In this document: piece by piece, positions 1 through 11,894 of the stretch
How the letters are laid out: each line of letters opens with the position of its first letter
Numbering within the stretch: position 1 is the stretch's first letter
Assembly (NCBI GenBank): GCA_000151295.1
Contig: GG745340.1
Span: forward strand, 869,392-933,391
Direction: 5' to 3'
From: Allomyces macrogynus ATCC 38327
Lineage: Eukaryota; Blastocladiomycota; Blastocladiomycetes; Blastocladiales; Blastocladiaceae
Length of the DNA stretch: 64,000 nt
Position numbers and translations under genes: made by a program
The notes under the pieces: generated by a model
Database searches by the model: none
Told to the model about the DNA's origin: nothing
What the model saw: only the letters and a program-made list of their open reading frames with translations

Positions 1-3000
1 CGCGAGCGCCCCGGGCGTCGTGTCGACGCCGACAGGCGCGCCGCCCACAGCCACGCCGCGCACGCTGCTTGCGTCTCCGCCGCCGGCCGTTGCGCCTCCA
101 GCTGGTGCCGCTGCGCCGCCGGCATTGCCCGTCATCCCGCCGCCGCCCCCAGGCGCCAATCCGGCCGCTGCCGCGGCTGCAGTTGCCGCCAACGCGCCGC
201 CCGGCACGACGGCCGCGTCGCCTGCGGGCGTGCGGCTCTCGGAGCTGCTCGAGGCATCGCGACATGAGCTGGCCGCTGTCCTGCACGAGGCCAACATGTA
301 CCGGATGCAGCGTGACGAGCTTGAGCGCCGACGTACGTTGTTCCCTCTCTCTCCCTTCGTCTCGTTCAGCCCGTGGATCGGCCCCTGCCGCGTCAGGCAG
401 AAATGGCGCGCCGCGTCGCGTGTGTTTGTGCTCGGGCGCCATGATTTTTTTTTGTTCTGGACTTAGTGTAACGTTCTGGGTCTGGTGTTTTTTGGATCCT
501 GCCGCTGACTCGAGCACCTCCGCAATCGCTTGCATAGTCAAAATGCAGCTCGCCGACATGACGACGCTCCAGCAGCACCTCGTTGACCTCGACCGCCAGC
601 ACCACCAGTTCAAGGCCGCGTCCGAGGACGAGATCCGGTCGCTGCACGCGGAAATCGGCCGACTGCGTCAGGCCGCGCACCACCAGTCAATGCAGCAGCA
701 GCACCAAGCGCAACAGCAGGCTCAACAGCAGGCGCAACAGCAAGCGCAACAGCAAGCTCAACAGCAGGCGCAACAGCAGGCCCAGCAGCACGCGCAACAG
801 CAGGCGCAACAGCAGCAGCAAACACTCCACCCGCACGCGACGCGGAAGCCGTCGCTCGTCGACGCTGTGCGCCCGACGCTGGGCGGATCGTACCCGCCGC
901 CCCCGCAGCACGCGACGCAAGTACCCCCACCGGGTTTGCCGCGGCCTCAGCACCCGCAACAGCAACCGCAACCGCCGCAACAGCAAGTCTATCCGCATCC
1001 GTCGCAGCAGCAGGCGCCGCCACAGCACATGCAGGTGCACCAGCCGCAACAGCAGCAGCAGCAGCAACCTCCGCATTTGCAGCGGCCACGCACCGACCAA
1101 GGGGGTGATGCTGTCATGTCCGAGGCGCAGGACGCGCCCGCCGAGCTCGGGCACCCGGGCACGCAATTGCCGCCTGTCACGGCCCCGCCCGCAGCCAGTG
1201 CGCCGTACGGCAAGCCGCTGGCAATCAACGGAGCGGCGGGTCCTGCGACCTCGGCCGCCGTCGTCCCCGCGCCCGCGCCCGTTGCGCAATTGCGCCCGAT
1301 GGTCCTGGGCCCGAACGGCATGTACCGCAAGGAAGGCAACGGGTGGTACGCCATGTTCCCGCCGCTCGCGCCGCACGCGGCGCCGACTGTCGACGTGAAC
1401 CTAATGCACACGCTCAAGCACGCATCGGTCGTGTGTTGCACGAGTTTCTCGCCCAAGGGCGAGTACCTGGCGACCGGATGTAACCGATCGGCCATCATCT
1501 TTGACGCCGTCACGGGCCAGCGCGTCGCGACGCTGCGCGACGGGAAGGTGACCCCGGGCCCCGCGGCGAGCACCGCAGCCAAGGCCCTCGCTGAACGGCT
1601 CCAGGCCAACGACCCGAACGCCGGCGCGCCGCCCGTCACGAGCGACCTCTACATTCGGTCGGTCTGCTTTTCGCCTGATGCGCGACTGCTCGCGTCGGGT
1701 GCCGAGGACCGTATTATTCGGTTGTGGGATTTCACCGAGCACCTGACGATTGTGCACACGTTCATGGGCCACGAAAACGATATTTACTCACTCGATTATG
1801 CGCCGTCAGGCGACTGGCTCGTGTCTGGCTCAGGCGATTGCACCGCGCGGATTTGGGACGCGCGCCACGGCGGGTGCGTGCACACGCTCACGCACACGGA
1901 CGCGCCGCCCCTCGCTGTCACGGCTGCGCCGGGGCACGATGCCGTGGCCGCTGCGGCCGCCGCGAACGCGCGTGACCAGGCCGCGCAGGGCGACCCAATG
2001 GACACGGACGCGCCCGTTGACGGTGATGGCGAGACTGCAGCCGCCACTGCCGCGCCGCCTGCCGCGCAACAGGATTCGGGCGTGACGTCGGTCGCATTCT
2101 CACCGTGCTCGCGGTACCTGGCGACCGGGTCGCTCGATAAGATGGTGCGCATCTACGACGTTTCGACCGGCACGTTGCTCGACCGGCTCGAGGGCCACCT
2201 CGACTCGGTTTACTCGGTCGCGTTCCGCAAGGACGGCCGCCAAGTTGCGTCTGGCTCGCTCGACCGGATGGTGCGGCTCTGGGACCTGCCAGACTACTCG
2301 GACCTCGCGCGCCTCGCGGCCATGCGCCGCGAGACTGGCCAGGACATGCGGTCCGACCGCATCCCCGCGCGCGCGCACTGTGTCGCCGCGCTCGAGGGCC
2401 ACAAAGACTTTGTTCTGTCGGTCGCGTACTCGGCCGACGGAAACTACGTTGCGTCCGGGTCCAAGGACCGCGGGATGCAGCTGTGGGACGTCCGCGCCGC
2501 TGCACCCGTCGTCGTCCTGCAGGGCCACAAGAACTCGGTCATTTCCGTCGCCCTCGCACCGGCGCCTCCGGCCCTCCCGCGCTTGCCGGGCGCCGCGTCG
2601 ACCGCCGGGACCATGGTTCTCGTGACCGGGTCCGGCGACCAGCGCGCGCGCGTCTGGCGGTGCGACCTGCTCCCGCCGCCACCCGGCGCGCCCGCGGGAC
2701 CCTATGCGCCGCCGCCGCCGCAAATGCCGCAGCATGCGTACTATGCGCCGCCAGAGTACACGGCGCCGCCGCCGCCGCAACAGCAACAGCAGCCGCCTCA
2801 GGGTACGCAGTCGCAGCAGCCGGCGCCGCAGTACAGTTACCCGCCGCCGCCACCGCCAGCACACCACCACCAGTCGCCGCCGTACGGGTCGCCCGCGTTC
2901 CACGCGCCGCAGCCAACAGACCGCGCGTCAGTCGAGCCCGCTGTGGCCGCCGCCGCGGCCGCGCTTGCGGCGGCGTCGTCGGCTGCGGCGGCCGCGGCAG

Positions 3001-3089
3001 CAGCGAATCCGGACGAGCATGGCGGTGGTGGTGGGGGGCAGCCGCCAGTCTCGTCGGCGGCCGCGGGGCACGGGTCGGCGCTGGCATGA
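1..3089 (+). CDS. TUP1: Tup1-type WD40 transcriptional corepressor, 5' end missing
   Basis: Partial gene; the frame is open from base 2, so the start lies upstream. Exons 2-332 and 538-3089, joined by a 205-bp intron with donor GTACGT and acceptor TAG in phase 1. The Pro/Ala-rich start leads into a Tup1 N-terminal coiled coil (LSELLEASRHELAAVLHEAN, continuing across the intron as LADMTTLQQHLVDLDRQHHQ), the segment that tetramerises and binds Ssn6 in yeast. A Gln-rich tract follows (about 690-830), then a long P/Q linker and seven WD40 repeats (about 1390-2680). The Tup1 hallmark DLYIRSVCFSPD opens the second repeat. Known role: nuclear corepressor recruited by DNA-bound factors. Unusual: about 135 residues of P/Q/A-rich tail after the last repeat, where yeast Tup1 ends soon after the propeller, and an A-rich acidic insert between repeats 3 and 4. 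Assignment is firm; the exact N-terminus is unknown. Confidence 0.93.
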   Translation, partial: RAPRASCRRRQARRPQPRRARCLRLRRRPLRLQLVPLRRRHCPSSRRRPQAPIRPLPRLQLPPTRRPARRPRRLRACGSRSCSRHRDMSWPLSCTRPTCTGCSVTSLSADVRCSLSLPSSRSARGSAPAASGRNGAPRRVCLCSGAMIFFCSGLSVTFWVWCFLDPAADSSTSAIACIVKMQLADMTTLQQHLVDLDRQHHQFKAASEDEIRSLHAEIGRLRQAAHHQSMQQQHQAQQQAQQQAQQQAQQQAQQQAQQQAQQHAQQQAQQQQQTLHPHATRKPSLVDAVRPTLGGSYPPPPQHATQVPPPGLPRPQHPQQQPQPPQQQVYPHPSQQQAPPQHMQVHQPQQQQQQQPPHLQRPRTDQGGDAVMSEAQDAPAELGHPGTQLPPVTAPPAASAPYGKPLAINGAAGPATSAAVVPAPAPVAQLRPMVLGPNGMYRKEGNGWYAMFPPLAPHAAPTVDVNLMHTLKHASVVCCTSFSPKGEYLATGCNRSAIIFDAVTGQRVATLRDGKVTPGPAASTAAKALAERLQANDPNAGAPPVTSDLYIRSVCFSPDARLLASGAEDRIIRLWDFTEHLTIVHTFMGHENDIYSLDYAPSGDWLVSGSGDCTARIWDARHGGCVHTLTHTDAPPLAVTAAPGHDAVAAAAAANARDQAAQGDPMDTDAPVDGDGETAAATAAPPAAQQDSGVTSVAFSPCSRYLATGSLDKMVRIYDVSTGTLLDRLEGHLDSVYSVAFRKDGRQVASGSLDRMVRLWDLPDYSDLARLAAMRRETGQDMRSDRIPARAHCVAALEGHKDFVLSVAYSADGNYVASGSKDRGMQLWDVRAAAPVVVLQGHKNSVISVALAPAPPALPRLPGAASTAGTMVLVTGSGDQRARVWRCDLLPPPPGAPAGPYAPPPPQMPQHAYYAPPEYTAPPPPQQQQQPPQGTQSQQPAPQYSYPPPPPPAHHHQSPPYGSPAFHAPQPTDRASVEPAVAAAAAALAAASSAAAAAAAANPDEHGGGGGGQPPVSSAAAGHGSALA

Positions 3090-4600
3090 CACGGATTGGG
3101 AGCATAGTGGGCGTGATATGGTTTGACTGGCGTTTTTTCCACGTTGGGTGCGATGTTTTGATGCTTTGGTCGCGGCCGCTACTGGGCGTCAGCTAGGTCC
3201 GATGGGGGGTCGTGTCGGTTTTGTTCGTTTCGAGTTCTCGTGTTCCAGTATATATTTTCTTTTCTCGCTGATTGCACCGAGCCGTCCATTTGAGATTCTA
3301 TTCTTCGGCGTTCAACTTGTTCCTGTCCGCCATGGTGCAAGGCAGAAAGGGAGAGGCGAGCAGTCACACGTCATGTTGGGCGAGGTTCGCGTCGTTCATT
3401 GTGAACAAAACCTCAACGTAAATGGGAGTGTGCAGGATGTACAGTATCATGTCCGTCCTGTCACCCGTCTGCGATCCCACTTCCATATCTTTGACCTGCT
3501 TGCTTCGTTTGGCGTGCAGATGGATGGTTTTGTCGCGCTTGCAACATGACAAGCCTGCGAAATGTGAGCTCCACTTAGGTATTGGCAGCCAATGGGCAAA
3601 CGGACATCTTTTCCACGTTCTCCAACACAACAAGAACGCGGGCGCGAGAAAACAACAAACCCAACAACACCCACATCACGTTGACCACCAATTGCGGTGG
3701 CGGATTTTGGCCTGCAAAGTATTTGTCGCGGGTAGATCTGAAGCAGCGCCGCCACTGGGAGAGCAATCGTGCTGGCTGACCCCTTTGTCCAAATTGATCA
3801 CGACCATGGTAACGTCGACAGCATGCACCACGTTCACAACAATCCGTTTCGGAAACGGGAGCCAATGGCGATAATAGTCTCGCAGCGTGCAAATTGTGAG
3901 TTTTCGAACAGTGAGCTGATCATGGTTCCGTTTGGTAGCAAAGCAGAGTCGAAGAAAGGTTAAGGAAGGAGCGTCCTCTCATCAATCATGTCCACTCTCT
4001 AGTTCTCCTCAGATTTCAGTTCTCACATTTCTCCACCTGGTTGTGTACGTCTTGGGCCCTGAACTCATAATATTTCGTCAGGAGCTGGCGCTCAAGCTCA
4101 TACACGACTTCATGCCTCATCTGGAATGTTGCTAGCTCTCAAGACTGCAAAATGCAAAATGGAGGCACGGCATGCAATCCGGTGCGCGTTGTGGAACCAT
4201 TTCTCTTTGTTGCTAGGTTCAGATGGTTGGAAACGCTGATGCGCTCACTTTGGAAGCCATTGATACCAAGTTGACATGCAACATCAGTGGTTGCAGATGC
4301 AAATATGGCTTGTCATCGTCATCTTCGTCCCAGCCGTCCCGCGCTGGGCGGGGATCGTCCTCTGCTGGGCGAGGGTGCAAGGGCCTTGAGCCCCTTTTTC
4401 AACTCATTCACAGCCACGTCCACACTGACGACGTGCATCACACGCATGACAAATCGCTTTGCGAGCGGGTTCAGATTTCAGGTGCGCCCAAGTACATGCC
4501 AGACCGGATGCCCTTCATGGTATTTGAGCATGATCGCGTCCATGGGTTCACCATTGCTGATGTGGTGCAGAGTGGGGCAAGGAGCCCTGAGTCAAAGGGA
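3090..4600. other. Intergenic, AT-richer tract with no supported gene
   Basis: After the Tup1 stop the sequence changes from GC-rich coding DNA to a more AT-rich, increasingly CpG-poor composition with only short ORFs. I see no recognisable protein and no RNA gene. The first few hundred bases probably hold the Tup1 3' UTR. The rest grades into the CpG-depleted island described next. Confidence 0.6.
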
Positions 4601-7600
4601 GACTGCAGACTGCAATGGGCGTGGCTGTTCTTTATTTAAAGACAAGAATAACGGCGCAAACAATCCCCAACATAGCAAGAGGAGCGCGAGCCCAGTGGTT
4701 TGCAAAGGACTGTGTGCCACTGGTGCAACCAAGTTGTACCACCACATCACTTGTGGTGACCATTGGCAGTGATTCCAACCCAGTCACCAAGAACACGGCC
4801 ATATACGGTCTGGGTCGGACGTCATCAATGTGGGCGCAGTTGCAAGGGCACCTGCTCACCCATGTACACATCATGCCAAACTAGATGCAGTAACACATCA
4901 ATTGCCCACAATTTCTTGACCAAAAATGGTTGTGATATTGGGATTGCCTGACAGTTTGGCAAGAAGCTGGAAGTGCAAAGAAGGGGCCTGGACAGTCCGT
5001 GCATTCATGGGCACACCATGCAGCACGTTGTGCCAGGCAACTCGACATGTGTGACATTGGGCGCCTGGATGGTGGACAAGACTTGCTGTAGTACGACAAG
5101 CGATGTGACATGGGCCAGGACAGGGACATGATTGTTGCTCCATTGACAAAGTGAACATGGAAGAATGAGAGTCAAGAGCAGGAGGGCATCAAGTGCAGCT
5201 CTAGAGACGCGTGTTGGATCAATTATGTGCTTGTCCTTTTTGACGATGAGCGTTGAAACGGATAACCACGGAGAGGTGTGTTGCAGAGCAAGCTCATCAA
5301 CATGGAGCATTTCAAGTTGTGGCATGACCATGACTGCCCAGCTGATCCACCTTGGTGCCTTTGACCACAAAATTGGTGAGCATTGGGAACAGAATTGGCA
5401 TCAACAGCGCCATATCAGAAAACAGGCAGTACACAGTGGAATGGTGGGCAAGGTGGGCAAGGTGAAGCAAGGATGTAGCAGGTTGGGCCAGATGCATGTG
5501 GTGCAGCTGGATGCGCTTCATTGAGAGATGCATGATGCACAGGAGATTGGCATCTGACAGGGGAATCTCGGCTGGCAACTGACCAAGCAAATTGTGAGGA
5601 TCAATGCCATGTTGTCCAAGACAGCAAATGGAGCTGTGGAACCATGTTGATTGCAGTGACCAAGCCCTTCATCAGGATGCGAATAACGTCCACTGTCACA
5701 TCCAGTGTGCATAAGACTGGCCAAACAAACAAATGTAGTCAGTGCTTGGGTTTCATCATGAGCCTCAACCACCTTGGCCACAATTGTCAGCTCATGCAGT
5801 GTGCTGGTGAGCAAATACAAGTCACTGATGATTAATTTCACAACAACGCCTACAGGTGCATGGAACTGCAAGACTTGTGCTGTGGGGAGCATATCTGCGC
5901 ACAAGCTGGCACATTGCCCCTCTCTTCACCATTGGTGGCAAAAGTACCCCTAATCTTCTCAGTCAATTGTACGTCAAGAAGGCATGCCCCACAAGTGCAG
6001 CAAACTCCAACAACCAGCTGTCACAGTCACACTGCAAGATATCTTGTTGCACCAGCATGTGCCAGACTGGGTACATTTGGTATACTGCCTTGTTTGTGAC
6101 TAGCATGACCTCATTCATGGCCACATCTCACAGTGGCCAAGCCACTCAAGAGATTGGACGGCTTGTGGAGCAAATGCTGTGTCAGTTCACCCAGGCATGA
6201 TGGGCAGCAGTGCCAGCTGTTTGCAATTTGATGAAATCTGGCCATGTCACTTTGTGCTGCTGATGCTCTGCAAAATGTTTTTCAGGTCCATTAATCGCCA
6301 TATGCGCACCAAGAATGTTGAAGACCAAGAGGAGAAAAAATCAACCAAAAACGCCTTTCAAGAGTGGCCAACTTCCTCCAAAACTCTGTGCACAAGCAGC
6401 TTCAGGTTGAGCATAGAAAACTTGGATTCCAATACCTGCTTGAAGTCAAGCAGGACTGCAGGTTCTTTGATAACCACATCGACCAGCAACTGTACATGCT
6501 CCCAATCCCTGCTTGATGTTGTCCCAGTGCAAGCAAACAATGTGATCACCTTGGCCAATTTGTTCACAGCAACTGCAACCTTGTCCACCCGCACAACACG
6601 CACAACCAGCCATTTGGCAAGCAGTGCATAGATCCGTGTGGCATGACGCGTGAGCAGACGCCAAATGGGGTGCCCCTGATGATGCTTGACCACGACTTGG
6701 TCCAACACATTGGTCTCACCCAAGATGATGGCGGCTGACATGCACTTCATGTTGGGTCAGCATGAGAGTGTTGCAAGAAGTGTCACATGGATGTGTTGGG
6801 TATGGACAGATTGCACCACTGCAGGAACAATGCACACAATGTTGGACATGGTGCACACAAAGTTAGGTCGCTCATCATTGAGTGTGACCATGTGTGTCAC
6901 CTTGGGCACCAAGATGGAGGCCTCACCATCTGGTGAGGCCATGAGGGATGTGAAAACGTAGCAAATATGCAGCAAAGTATTGGCAACTTGAAGCAGGTGC
7001 ACAAGCATGACTTGAACCCTGCCAAGCATGAGACTGGTGCACAAAAGATCAGGAAAAGCAGGCAGAGCTTTTTGGCGGGTTTTTGGACCAGTGCAACTTG
7101 TGGCACTTGTTGCATTGACAACTAGTGGCAACACAAAGCAAGCAAGCCAGTGGAAGGACACTTTGTGAAGCTGTTAAGCCAGCGCCTTTCATGGCTTGAA
7201 AAACATCGACTGACACGTCCAAACAGTGCAATACTGGCCACATGAGCGTGTCCAGGACCACCATTGCATTCCCTTTGGTCGCATCCAGCTAGGTCTCATC
7301 CACTGAGGTCACAAGCGTCATTTCACACAGTGTGCTGGCAAGCATATAAAGGTGGTGTGGTGCATAATGAACGTCAAGGTGACCCCAGTGAGCACATGCG
7401 TGCTCATAACCTGCAATTGCAGGACGTGCGTCAGCATTTGGACCAGTTGACCACCAGCATGCAGGACCTCCACATCAAGTTACTGCAAGTTTGGAAAGGA
7501 AAGGGCCCTGGCAAGCTCACTCCAATCAGAAGCGGCCATGTGAAGAGAGAGTGGTGTCAACCTATTACTGAGGAGTGGGATACCATTGAGAAATGCACCA

Positions 7601-8180
7601 GCTAGTATTTGGTCAAACTTGGGTAAGCAAAGCACAGTCAAGTTGGGGAACTGAGCAACAATGGGAGGGAGAAAACGCATGTTGCTGATATCCTCAAGCA
7701 CGACAGAATGGACATGGTCTGCACGAATAAGAAGTGTGTGCACAGTGGCAATGTTGGTGATGCGAATCAAGCAATGAGAACTGGGAGCACCAGCACCTGT
7801 GCTGGCAACTTGCAACACGTCATCAATCTCAAACACCCAAGTGCAAGCACTGACCCCACCATTTCTGGCCAAGACACGAAAACCAAGCGGCCGACCACCG
7901 CGATCATTGGACTCCTGCGATCCAGCGACACAAGATCTGCCAAGTGACAGGTGCCAGCCGCGCACGACCATGTCAACAGCAATCCGCCATGAATGACACG
8001 TATTGCACAGCGCTAACAGCGTCGACGCCACATAGGGTCAAGGTGACTGAGCGGTGTCAAGTATTTCTCGTCATTGCAGATGAGATGCTCAGCAGTCAAG
8101 CGGAGAATGTCGATGGGTAACTTGGCCATATTGGGCCAATTGTCGCGAGCCGTGGCAAGATTGGCGTCGAGGATTGACAT
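4600..8180 (-). pseudogene. Decayed F-box / leucine-rich-repeat-like gene(s) in a CpG-depleted island
   Basis: The minus strand keeps an F-box-like start near 8180 to 8030 (LPIDILRLTAEHLICNDEKY). A frame change near 8028 leads to LLALCNTCHSWR, the usual end of an F-box. Leucine-rich stretches then follow in shifting minus-strand frames, such as FPNLTVLCLPKF near 7.6 kb, MPQLEMLHVDEL near 5.3 kb and LHELTIVAKVV near 5.8 kb, all broken by stops and frame changes. The DNA is rich in TG/CA and poor in CG: I count 1 CpG in 6781-6900 against 16 in 22741-22860. Inference: one or more F-box/LRR genes that lost function and decayed by deamination of methylated CpG. It could instead be several tandem copies, or a heavily introned live gene; no intact frame supports the latter. 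Confidence 0.45.
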
Positions 8181-8658
8181 GATGGTGGCGGTGGGAGAGC
8201 TATGAGCCATGGAGGGAAATGGCCGGCAGCGCCGCTGCTGTTGCTGGCGCGATGATGGCGAGCACATTGAGGTCAAGACCGATTTGCTGGCAGCAGGTGG
8301 AGAAGAGGCGCGCAAGCCGGCTGCAGTATGATGAGGGTGAGGAGGGCGCGCTCTAGGGAGCCAAAGGTCGCGTCTGCGCGGTTGGGTCTGGCCGAATCGA
8401 TCCGGCAGGATCCCAAAGTTAGCAGGCCAGGCATGGAGAGAGTGAACAGGCCCTAAACCAGCGTGCATTTTGTTCTTGCAGCATACAGGGCTCGGCCGTC
8501 TCTACAGAAATCAAGCACGGCGCGGCAAAATCCAAACAAGAGCCCCCACGGACAAAGGATAAGATGACACGGCCTAATCTGACGCGACACGACACGACAC
8601 GACACGACACGACCTCACGTCGTTCTACTTCGCGCGACGACATCCCCACACCGCGCCC
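8181..8658. other. Intergenic spacer with a pentanucleotide microsatellite
   Basis: No supported gene. GC content and CpG frequency return to genome level here, marking the right edge of the CpG-poor island. A short ACGAC/CGACA repeat lies at about 8583-8613. The spacer joins the 5' end of the decayed F-box gene to the 3' end of the next minus-strand gene. Confidence 0.6.
8583..8613. repeat. (ACGAC)n microsatellite
   Basis: About six near-perfect copies of a 5-bp ACGAC-type unit just downstream of the stop codon of the minus-strand gene at 8659-11894. Confidence 0.85.
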
Positions 8659-11600
8659 TCAACGCCACACAGGCACCGACGACCGGTTGCGTCGCGACGT
8701 GGCTGACCCCGTCGACGACACCCACGACCGCCGCGACAATACCGCGTCCGATGACAGTGTATCAATACTGCTAATCCGCGAATTGGCCGGGGTCGCGCCA
8801 CAAACGACCACGGGCCCCGTGGGCCGGAACGCCGGGTTCCCCGAGGACCCCGTCACAACCATCGACACGGGCCGGCGCACGGGACGGACACCGATCCCAC
8901 CGGCGCGCGCAAGCGGTGGCGTATCGGGCCGCGACGACGAAAACGTGGGCGTGGTCGGGCGCGACCGCGCGCGCGAGTGCGGTGGTGGGACGGCGAGAGT
9001 CGACCAGGATGAGGTCGACGAGGAAGGGGAGGACGGGGACGGGCGCTGAACGGACTCTGCGCCCCGGGCGACGACTTCACCGTCCGCGTCCGACTTTGTG
9101 TCGGTTTCCGGTGCAGGCGACGAGGGTGCCGCGGGGAGCGGTTTCCCGCCGGCGACGGGAGTGACAGGCGGCGTGACCGGGTCGGTGCAGTCGGTCACAT
9201 TCTTGTTGAGCGCGCGCGACAGCTCCGCCTCGACGCGATCGAGCACGTGCTCAATGACTGTGCGAATGGACGTGCAGTCGCCGCGCAGTACCACGTCCGA
9301 GACGGACGCGACCAGGTCCGTGTCGGGCAGCGACGCCATGGACGCGCGCAGCACGCGCTGCCGCGACACGGCCACGGCAATCGCGGCCGTTGTTGCTGGG
9401 TCGAGGACCAGGTCCGTGGATGCTGACGACGACGAAGCGGCGGCTGTTAGTGGCTTGGGCGGGAGTGGCGGTGGGACTGGTGAACGCGGGGTCGGTGGTG
9501 GGGGTGGCGGAACGAGCGGAGACATGGGTGGGTCCGGGAAGACCGTGGCCGAGGGTGGCATGACGGCGGGTAACGGGGGCATTGGCGGAATCGGTTCGCC
9601 GAGCGCCGACGCGGCGGGCGGTGCATACAGGTGGAGCAAGTCGCCAGGGCGCAGCATGAGAGGAGACACAGCGCCAAGAGACCGTGCGCGGCGATGCCGG
9701 GACACGACCGTGGGCAGCGGTGACGGCGGCGGGCGGATGGGACGGAGTGACGGCGACGTCTGCAGCGACGCTGGCGGCTTCGACATGGCGGTTTCTGCTC
9801 CATTTGCGTCGTCGTCGTCCTTTTCGTTCCCGTTTTCAGACCGAGTCGAGGCCGACGAGCTGTCGGACAGTACCTCCACTTTGGGCAACTCCATCGTTGC
9901 ACCATACTCCTTACCAACCGTACGCGCCTGCTCGCTGCTGGTGCGACCGCGGCCCGAGACAAACGTTGACGACGACTCGGTCGGCGACGCCGGCGCCGGG
10001 CTTGCGCACGACCGGTCCTCGGCCTCCTCGCCAATCGTCGACAGGTCGCCCTTGCCCTCCACTGTCTTATTCTCGTCGTCGTCGTCGCCCATGGCCTGCT
10101 TGAGCTCATCAGCGCGCACACGGCCCGGCACGGGCGACGCGGCCGTGACGCGCTCCGCGGCCCCGACGGGCAACTCGGCGACGAGCGCGTCCTGGAGCGC
10201 CTGCATATCGCGCATCTGGTCGAGCACCCCGCGCAACACCGCGCGCATTTGCGTGAGTTCGCGCTTGAGCTCCGCCTCTTGTGCAACCTCGGACCGCAAC
10301 AAGTCGCGCAGCGTGGTCATTTCCTCGTTGAGCGCCTGCACGTCGTGCGCGGCGAGCAACGCGCGCGGTGGTGCCGTCGGGCCCGTCCATGCGCCACCGT
10401 CAAAATGCACGTGCTGCTGCTGCTGCTGCTGCTGCCTGCGCATCGACCGGTTCGATGCGCGGCGCGTAAGATGCGGTGGAGCGCCAACGACCGACGCGAC
10501 CGAGGCCCGGCGGTGCCGGCTGCTGCTGCTGACCGTCTGGTCGTTGCCGCCGTGGGTCGTGGTCGTCGTGGTCGTCGTGGTCGTCGTTTGCGCGGCACCG
10601 TACCCAAATGCCGAAAAGAACCCCCGCGCAAACTGCATGTAACCCGGTGGGCTCGAGGGTGCGTCGCCCGTGACCGACGCGCGGCGCGAGTTTGGGCCGG
10701 ACATGGGTGGCGACGACGCCGCGACTGGCGGTGCCGGTGCGTGCCGCGGCCCTTGCGCCCACTCGCTCGGCGGAACACTGCGCGTTGGCATTTCCGGGAC
10801 CCACCGGCGCGTGCGGCGCGTCGTGCGGTGGGCCGACGGGCCGGGGGCAATGGAGCTCGCGTCCGACTCGGACCCGCTCGAGGAACTCGCCCACGCGCCA
10901 CCATCGCCCGACGCAGAAGCGAGATCGTCGTCGGACACGAGGTAATCGTCATCATCCGTCCTTGCGCGCGCCGGATCGTCGCCGTATGCGTGCATCCCGT
11001 ACGCAAGTGCGGCCACGGCACGGCAACCGTTATGTCGTGGTCGTACTGCGGGTGCCAGTCGCTACTATCCTCCTCGTCGTGACCGAACGACGCGCGCCTC
11101 CGCGGTGGCCTGTACGCCGCGTCGCGCCCGCGATGCCGCCTTCCATACGGCAGTGGCGGCACGCCGCGCCCATCGCCCGGGTGCGCAGGTGCGCGGTACC
11201 GGTTGAGTGCAGGTGCGAGGGGTGGCGACGCGCGCGCGACGCGACGGACCGCGGCTGTACGGTGCCGGTGCCGCCGCCGGTGCGCGGACCGCGCACGCGC
11301 CTCGGCAATCGCCACGGCCCAGACGTCGCTGTCCGAGTCGTCGTAGCCATGGGCACGGTGTGGCGGCGCGAGGTGTGGCCGCGCGCGTGAGGATGGTGGG
11401 CCGAGCGCGGCGGCGAGAACGGTGCGCGTGACGTGTGCGAGCTCGCGGCGCAAGTGGCGACGGTAAAGCGCGTGCAGGTGCCGCGAGATCAGGAACGAGA
11501 CGACGCCTGGCCAGTGGGGCAGAGGAACGGAACGGAACAACACGGTCAGCGCTCGCTCTGGGTCCAAAGAGTCCGCACGCCATGAACATCTGTGGAACGG

Positions 11601-11894
11601 AAACACAGAGCACGCACCCATTACGGGCACGGCTGCCATGGCCAGCGCGAACGCCACGAGCCAGTACCGCCGCTGCACGCGGTGCAGTCCGTGCGCGAGT
11701 GCTGCGTGCACGGCCGCACCGCCGCCGGCCGCCGATGCGGCAGCGCTCGCGGCAGCGGCAACGGCAGCGAGTGTCGGGTCTGTGTTGGATGCACTTGCAG
11801 CGGGCGTGCCAAACAGCAGCGACCACAGCAGCGCGGCCTTGCTGGCGCTGCTCAAGCCGGCCGCACCGCCAGAGCCGGCGGGCGGCGTCGCCAT
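8659..11894 (-). CDS. Unrecognised protein: one membrane segment, coiled coil, long low-complexity tail
   Basis: Proposed exons on the minus strand are 11894-11047 and 10960-8659, giving 1049 residues. The 86-bp intron has donor GTACGA, a CATAAC branch-like element and acceptor AAG, and it joins the two open frames in phase (WHPQ to TDDDDYLVSDDD). Residues about 80-105 form a hydrophobic segment (YWLVAFALAMAAVPVMGACS), then comes an Arg/His-rich stretch. The middle has an acidic Ser-rich region, a poly-Thr run and a heptad-like coiled coil near 10.15-10.35 kb (LNEEMTTLRDLLRSEVAQEA). The C-terminal half is Pro/Ser/Ala-rich disorder. I do not recognise the family. One membrane span plus a long cytosolic coiled coil would fit a tether or adaptor, but that is only inference. 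The acceptor is AAG rather than the usual YAG, so the joint is less certain than others here. Confidence 0.6.
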
